64,000 nt of DNA from Alphaproteobacteria bacterium (GTDB taxonomy: Bacteria > Pseudomonadota > Alphaproteobacteria > Micropepsales > Micropepsaceae): NCBI GenBank assembly GCA_017983635.1, contig JAGOBA010000004.1:396678-460677 (forward strand), written 5' to 3'. This document shows positions 59,841-64,000 of this stretch, piece by piece. Numbering within the stretch: the stretch's first letter is position 1; every line of letters starts with the position of its first letter. The position numbers were made by a program, and so were the translations under genes. Below the pieces are notes generated by a model, which saw only the letters and a program-made list of their open reading frames with translations, had not been told where the DNA came from and did not search any database.

Positions 59841-60977
59841 ATGGCAACAGCGGTTTCCTGGCAAGAAGCGAAAACGGTCGATCCCGCCTACGATGCGGTC
59901 AAGCCGGACGATTTCCCCGCCATGATGGAGGCCGACCGCTACGGCCAGAGGTCGACCGCGTTCGACAAGATCATCTCGGCGACGCACGACCATTTCTGGG
60001 ATCCGCTGGACACGAAATACATCGATTTCTCGCAGCCATTCGACCTCGAGAACGAATATCTCATGCCCGAGAAATTCGTTCCCGATTTCTCTTCCGCCAT
60101 CGTCGACAAGCTCGACACCAAGCAGAAGATTCGGTTTCTGAACGCCAACGTGCATTTCACGCTGTCGAATATTCTACACGGCGAGCAGGGCGCGCTGAAT
60201 CTATCCGCCAGCCTGTGCCACATCTTGCGAGACCCGGGCGCGCAGGAATATGCCGCCAATCAAACGCGTGAAGAAGCGCGCCATGTGCATGGGTTCTCAA
60301 GGTACATAAAGGCGCGTTGGGGCAAGCCCGTGCCGGCCGGCAAGGTCTTCACCGATCTCTTGGTCGAAATGGTGGGTACGGATCAAGTTTGGAAAAAGCT
60401 TGTCGGGATGCAAATGATTCTTGAAGGTTTGGCGATGGGAATTTTTGCCACCATGTACAACGACACCAGCGATCCGCTGCTGCGCAAGCTGATGCAGTTG
60501 ACGATGACCGACGAGGCGTTTCACCATAAATTCGGCAAGATCTGGGCCGACCGGACGGTGCCCAAACTATCGGTTGAAGAGCGCGACAAGGTCGAGGATT
60601 GGGCGTTGCAGGTTTTCATGACGCTGCTGCAAAACGGCATGGCGGCGTCGCAGAAGAAATATATCTACGACGCCCTGGGCATCGACTTTCAATGGGCGCA
60701 GGCGGCCTTGATGGAGGCGATGACCGACGAGTACCGCCGCAAGCAGCTCCAAGAGAGCGCGAACATCTTCCGCACCTTGATTAAAACGCTGCTCAAGGCC
60801 GGCATCATCACGCAGCGCACCGCGCCAAGCTATGCCGCGTTCGTCGACATGGCGGCGCTTCACGCCGAGGGTGACTCGATGCCCGGCGACGCGATCGCCG
60901 AAGAGGGAATCAAGTACCTCAAAGCGATCAACGGCGGAGAAATGAGATTGGCGAGAGGCGTGTTGGCGGCCGAGTAA
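59841..60977 (+). CDS. Ferritin-like diiron protein (RNR R2-like)
   Basis: This is a 378-aa soluble helical protein with a full carboxylate-bridged diiron site: Glu115 (NILHGEQGAL), Glu145-x-x-His148 (TREEARHVHG), Glu195 (MILEGLAMG) and Glu225-x-x-His228 (TDEAFHHKFG). The fold should be a four-helix bundle as in ribonucleotide reductase R2 and AurF-like oxygenases. It is not a ferritin or bacterioferritin by length. It lies between two CYP153-type P450 genes, so an oxygenase or desaturase step is likely. I cannot name the exact family. Confidence 0.8.
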   Translation: MATAVSWQEAKTVDPAYDAVKPDDFPAMMEADRYGQRSTAFDKIISATHDHFWDPLDTKYIDFSQPFDLENEYLMPEKFVPDFSSAIVDKLDTKQKIRFLNANVHFTLSNILHGEQGALNLSASLCHILRDPGAQEYAANQTREEARHVHGFSRYIKARWGKPVPAGKVFTDLLVEMVGTDQVWKKLVGMQMILEGLAMGIFATMYNDTSDPLLRKLMQLTMTDEAFHHKFGKIWADRTVPKLSVEERDKVEDWALQVFMTLLQNGMAASQKKYIYDALGIDFQWAQAALMEAMTDEYRRKQLQESANIFRTLIKTLLKAGIITQRTAPSYAAFVDMAALHAEGDSMPGDAIAEEGIKYLKAINGGEMRLARGVLAAE

Positions 60978-60995
60978 TCGGGAAGGCGGCGAACG

Positions 60996-62264
60996 GTGTC
61001 AGGCATGAAACAGACAAGCGCCGCGCACACCAAGGTGCCCGATGTCTATTCGCTTCCGCTCGATCAAATCGACGTAAGCCGGCCGTCGCTGTTCCGAACG
61101 GATGCGATCTTTCCCTATTTCGAAAGATTGCGCCGCGAGGATCCGGTTCACTATTGCGCCGACAGCCCGTACGGACCGTATTGGTCGGTGACCAAGTTTC
61201 ACGACATTATGAGCGTGGACACCAACCATCAGGTCTACTCATCTGAAGCGACGCTTGGCGGCATTGCACTGCAAGATCAGCAGCGGGACTTCATGCTGCC
61301 GATGTTCATCATGATGGACCCGCCCAAGCACGATGCGCAGCGCAAGGTGGTGAGCCCCATTGTGGCGCCGGGCAACCTGGCAAAGCTCGAGTTGCTCATT
61401 CGCGAGCGCGCGGGGCGCATTCTCGATTCATTGCCCGTGGGCGAGACGTTCGATTGGGTTGACCGCGTGTCGATCGAATTGACGACGCAGATGTTGGCGA
61501 CGCTGTTCGACTTCCCGTGGGATGACCGGCGCAAACTGACCTATTGGTCCGACTTGGCGACGTCGGGCGTCAACAAACAAGACCCGGACGAAATAGCGCA
61601 TCGCCGCAAGGAATTGCTTGGCTGCGCCGCCTATTTCACCGACCTGTGGAACCAACGCGTGAACGCGCGGGAGCCCGGCAACGATCTGATCTCGATGCTC
61701 GCGCACGGCGAGGCGACGCGTAACATGGGACAGATGGAGTATTTGGGAAACCTGCTTCTGCTGATCGTCGGCGGCAACGACACCACGCGCAATTCGATCT
61801 CAGGTGGACTGTTGGCGCTGAACCAGAATCCGGATCAGTACCGCAAGCTTCAAGACAACCCGGCGCTCGTCGACAGCATGGTGCCGGAGATCATCCGCTG
61901 GCAGACGCCGCTACCGCACATGCGCCGCACCGCCGTCGCCGACGCGGAACTTCGCGGCAAGCGGATCAAGAAGGGCGACAAGGTCGTGATGTGGTACATT
62001 TCGGGCAATCGCGACGAAGAGGCGATCGAAAACCCGATGTCGTTCATCATCGATCGCGACCGCCCACGTCAGCATCTGTCGTTCGGATTCGGCATTCACC
62101 GCTGCGTCGGCAACCGGCTCGCCGAAATGCAGTTGCGCGTTCTTTGGGAGGAAATCCTGAAACGCTGGCCTAGAACGATGATCGAAGTCGTGGGCGAACC
62201 GGTGCGGACTCATTCGAACTTGGTGCGCGGTTTCACCAGCCTTCCGGTTCGCAATCCGGGTTAA
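60996..62264 (+). CDS. Cytochrome P450, CYP153-type (second copy)
   Basis: This is a 422-aa P450 from GTG 60996 (GGAAGG 9 bp upstream; ATG 61005 is the alternative). GGNDTT at 259-264, ExxR as EIIR (298-301), haem loop [11 protein letters not shown] with Cys370, and [20 protein letters not shown]. It is clearly related to the P450 at 57973. Substrate-contact regions differ (for example around residues 85-105 and 187-200), suggesting different substrates or regiochemistry. It is 18 bp after the diiron gene and probably co-transcribed with it. Confidence 0.92.
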   Translation: MSGMKQTSAAHTKVPDVYSLPLDQIDVSRPSLFRTDAIFPYFERLRREDPVHYCADSPYGPYWSVTKFHDIMSVDTNHQVYSSEATLGGIALQDQQRDFMLPMFIMMDPPKHDAQRKVVSPIVAPGNLAKLELLIRERAGRILDSLPVGETFDWVDRVSIELTTQMLATLFDFPWDDRRKLTYWSDLATSGVNKQDPDEIAHRRKELLGCAAYFTDLWNQRVNAREPGNDLISMLAHGEATRNMGQMEYLGNLLLLIVGGNDTTRNSISGGLLALNQNPDQYRKLQDNPALVDSMVPEIIRWQTPLPHMRRTAVADAELRGKRIKKGDKVVMWYISGNRDEEAIENPMSFIIDRDRPRQHLSFGFGIHRCVGNRLAEMQLRVLWEEILKRWPRTMIEVVGEPVRTHSNLVRGFTSLPVRNPG

Positions 62265-62567
62265 GCGTCGAGACGGCCGCTACCCGTTCGCCGGCGTTTG
62301 CCAGTAGTCGGGAATTCGAGAAGGCGGAATGTCGACTTCACAGCTGCCAATGGGGAAAGTAGCCGATCAGGTCTTGGGCCTTCCGTCATGGGCGGGGAGC
62401 ACAGTAAGGCCGGGATTGGAGTTCGTCACCGCAACGATGCGGCGGAGCATTGTGTCAGTAGCTTCAGAATGCGGCGGATCATTCGGCATCTCCGATCAAT
62501 TGGGCGGCAGGGCGCTTGAACTGGCGTAGCGACGGCCGATAATCACCCGCATGCCATGACCCGGGAT
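62265..62567. other. 303-bp gap after the second P450
   Basis: Open frames of 66-73 codons exist on the plus strand (62298-62519, 62329-62529), but neither has a recognisable motif or SD, and they overlap each other. No terminator, tRNA or repeat was seen. Possibly a remnant of an older gene. Confidence 0.5.
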
Positions 62568-64000
62568 TCAACCTATGCGCGCCGCTTCTAGGCGGAACCC
62601 TTCGTAATTATTGGCGACCACGTGCTCGCACTTTGCGATGTAAGTGTCGAAGCCGAGATAAGGCATGAAGACACGCGGTTTGCCTGGCACATTAGCGCCC
62701 ACATACCAGGAATTGCAGCTGGGATAGAGCGTCATGTCCGCCACTTCGTTGACGTGCGCAACCCAATCGTCTTCGGCCTTCGCTTCGGCTTCGATGCGCG
62801 ATACACCGATCTTTCGCGCGTGATCGATGCAACCGGCGATCCAGTCCACGTGCTGCTCGATGGCGGGGACCATATTGGCCAAGACCGAAGGACTGCCGGG
62901 TCCGGTGACAAGAAAGAGGTTGGGGAAGCCCGCCGTCGCGACGCCGAGATAGGCGCGCGGACCCGCCGACCATTTCTCCTTCAGCGTTCGACCGCCGGGC
63001 CCCTTGATTGCGATCCGGTTCAATGCGCCGGTCATGGCGTCGAAGCCGGTGGCGAATACGATGGCGTCGAGTTCGAAGGCCTTGCCATTCGCCATCAAGC
63101 CGGTTCGCGTGATCTTCTCAATTCCGCTCGCACGAATGTCGACAAGGGTGACGTTCGGCCTGTTGAAGGTTTCGAAGAAGCCGCTGTCGGCGCACAGCCG
63201 TTTGCAGCCGACAACCGAGTCCGGCGACAGCGCCTTGGCGGTCTCGGGGTCTTTGACGATGGCCGCGATCTTCTCGCGCACGAATTCCGCGGCCGTATCG
63301 TTGGCGTGTTTGTCGACGAGCAGATCGACGAAGGCACTGAGGAAAGCAAGGCCGCCCTTCTCCCAGTATTCCTCGTATCGCCGCCGGCGGTCCTCCGGCG
63401 GCACCGCGAGTGCGCAAAGGTTCGTTTCCGGAAATAGAATTCCAGATCTCCGCCGCTTCGCTTCGGCGCGCAACTCGCCATAGTTTGCTTTCACGCGGTC
63501 GCGGACGGCGGGGTCCAGCGGCCCATTCTGCGCCGGCACCGAGTAATTCGGCGTACGCTGAAACACATGAAGCCGGGCTGCGGCTTCGGCGATGTACGGA
63601 ATCGATTGGATTGCCGACGACCCCGTGCCAATGACGCCGACGCGTTTACCCGCGAAGTTCACGCCTTCGTGCGGCCAGCGGCCGGTGTGGTAGGTGTCGC
63701 CCTTGAATTCGTCGAGGCCCTTGATGTCAGGCGTGTTGGCGGCTGAAAGGCAGCCCGTCGCCATCACGCAATAGGTTGCCTCGAATGTTTCGCCGCCAAC
63801 GGTGGCAACGATCCACCTTCCGGAAGCCTGGTCGAAGGTAGCGGCTTCCACCCGCGAATTGAATTGAATGTCAGGGCGAAGGCCGAACCGGTCCGCCACA
63901 TGATTGGCATATCGCAAGATTTCCGGTTGAGACGAGTAACGCTCGCTCCAGGTCCACTCCTGCTGAAGCTCCTCCGAAAATTGATAGGAGTACTCCATGC
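62568..64000 (-). CDS. Baeyer-Villiger-type flavin monooxygenase (N-terminus outside window)
   Basis: The readable 477 codons lack the first FAD Rossmann segment; the true start is beyond the right edge. The sequence contains MEYSYQFSEELQQEWTWSER, the BVMO fingerprint FKGDTYHTGRW (F-x-G-x3-H-x3-W), a second Rossmann motif RVGVIGTGSSAIQSIPYIAE for NADPH, and VFATGFDAMTG. It turns a ketone into an ester or lactone (cyclohexanone-monooxygenase-like), or acts on a related substrate. It faces the P450 genes tail to tail and is likely part of the same catabolic region. Confidence 0.9.
   Translation of the reverse strand, partial: MEYSYQFSEELQQEWTWSERYSSQPEILRYANHVADRFGLRPDIQFNSRVEAATFDQASGRWIVATVGGETFEATYCVMATGCLSAANTPDIKGLDEFKGDTYHTGRWPHEGVNFAGKRVGVIGTGSSAIQSIPYIAEAAARLHVFQRTPNYSVPAQNGPLDPAVRDRVKANYGELRAEAKRRRSGILFPETNLCALAVPPEDRRRRYEEYWEKGGLAFLSAFVDLLVDKHANDTAAEFVREKIAAIVKDPETAKALSPDSVVGCKRLCADSGFFETFNRPNVTLVDIRASGIEKITRTGLMANGKAFELDAIVFATGFDAMTGALNRIAIKGPGGRTLKEKWSAGPRAYLGVATAGFPNLFLVTGPGSPSVLANMVPAIEQHVDWIAGCIDHARKIGVSRIEAEAKAEDDWVAHVNEVADMTLYPSCNSWYVGANVPGKPRVFMPYLGFDTYIAKCEHVVANNYEGFRLEAARIG

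Noticed and set aside
59654..60271. 205-codon plus-strand frame upstream of and overlapping the diiron gene
   Set aside because: It overlaps the diiron gene in another frame and has low-complexity Arg/His-rich sequence; the region before 59841 is better explained as promoter DNA.
62298..62529. Two overlapping 66-73-codon frames after the second P450
   Set aside because: No SD, no motif, atypical composition, and they overlap each other. Not supported as genes.

Overview
The window is a GC-rich chromosomal segment, very probably from an alphaproteobacterium. The clues are a LexA box of the alphaproteobacterial GTTC-N7-GTTC type, two promoter-like sites close to the EcfG (general stress sigma) pattern, hopanoid-associated hpnM/hpnN-type genes, a Gram-negative class GN sortase with its VIT/VWA target, and the bio, rsgA and phhA gene types. 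I cannot name the order or genus. I see no rRNA, tRNA, CRISPR array, prophage or intact insertion sequence.

Layout. 1-5.1 kb: the end of an isocitrate lyase/PEP mutase-family gene, an unknown gene, and an RND efflux pump with its adaptor, transcribed away from a MarR regulator across a palindromic operator. 5.2-12 kb: MarR, two acyl-CoA dehydrogenases, small unknown genes, a luciferase-like flavin oxidoreductase and an alpha/beta hydrolase, ending at a long palindromic repeat. 12.3-22.9 kb: pyroglutamyl peptidase, a small membrane methyltransferase, an alkyl sulfatase, two tandem rsgA copies, two exported PDZ proteins (a hydrolase and an aspartic protease) and an AraC regulator. 23-26 kb: two secreted low-complexity proteins that share the same promoter motif, then a PhoU-like/Pit phosphate transporter pair. 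26-29.2 kb: sortase target and sortase. 29.2-32.8 kb: bioA divergent from bioF-bioD. 32.8-45 kb: thioesterase, flavoprotein, YghU-type glutathione transferase, NYN protein, several secreted unknowns, an AAA ATPase and recQ around a LexA box, and hpnM-like/hpnN. 45-49.2 kb: sugar kinase, phenylalanine hydroxylase, thiolase and a VOC protein. A decayed alpha/beta hydrolase (49.3-50.1 kb) and about 370 bp of noncoding DNA precede the last region.

50.5-64 kb is a catabolic cluster and the most interesting part. A TetR regulator and a trans-enoyl-CoA-reductase-like SDR face a nine-gene operon across a clear palindromic operator. The operon encodes BadH-like and BadI-like enzymes, an AliB-like acyl-CoA dehydrogenase, a crotonase with an altered active site, a Rieske oxygenase, a luciferase-like monooxygenase, a CYP153-type P450 and a [2Fe-2S] ferredoxin. 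Next comes a diiron ferritin-like protein with its own double-palindrome promoter region, a second CYP153-type P450, and a Baeyer-Villiger-type flavin monooxygenase cut by the window edge. My reading, which is inference, is oxidation of an alicyclic or monoterpene hydrocarbon methyl group by CYP153, conversion to a cyclohexane(ene)carboxyl-CoA, and ring opening by the Bad/Ali route to a pimeloyl-CoA-type product.
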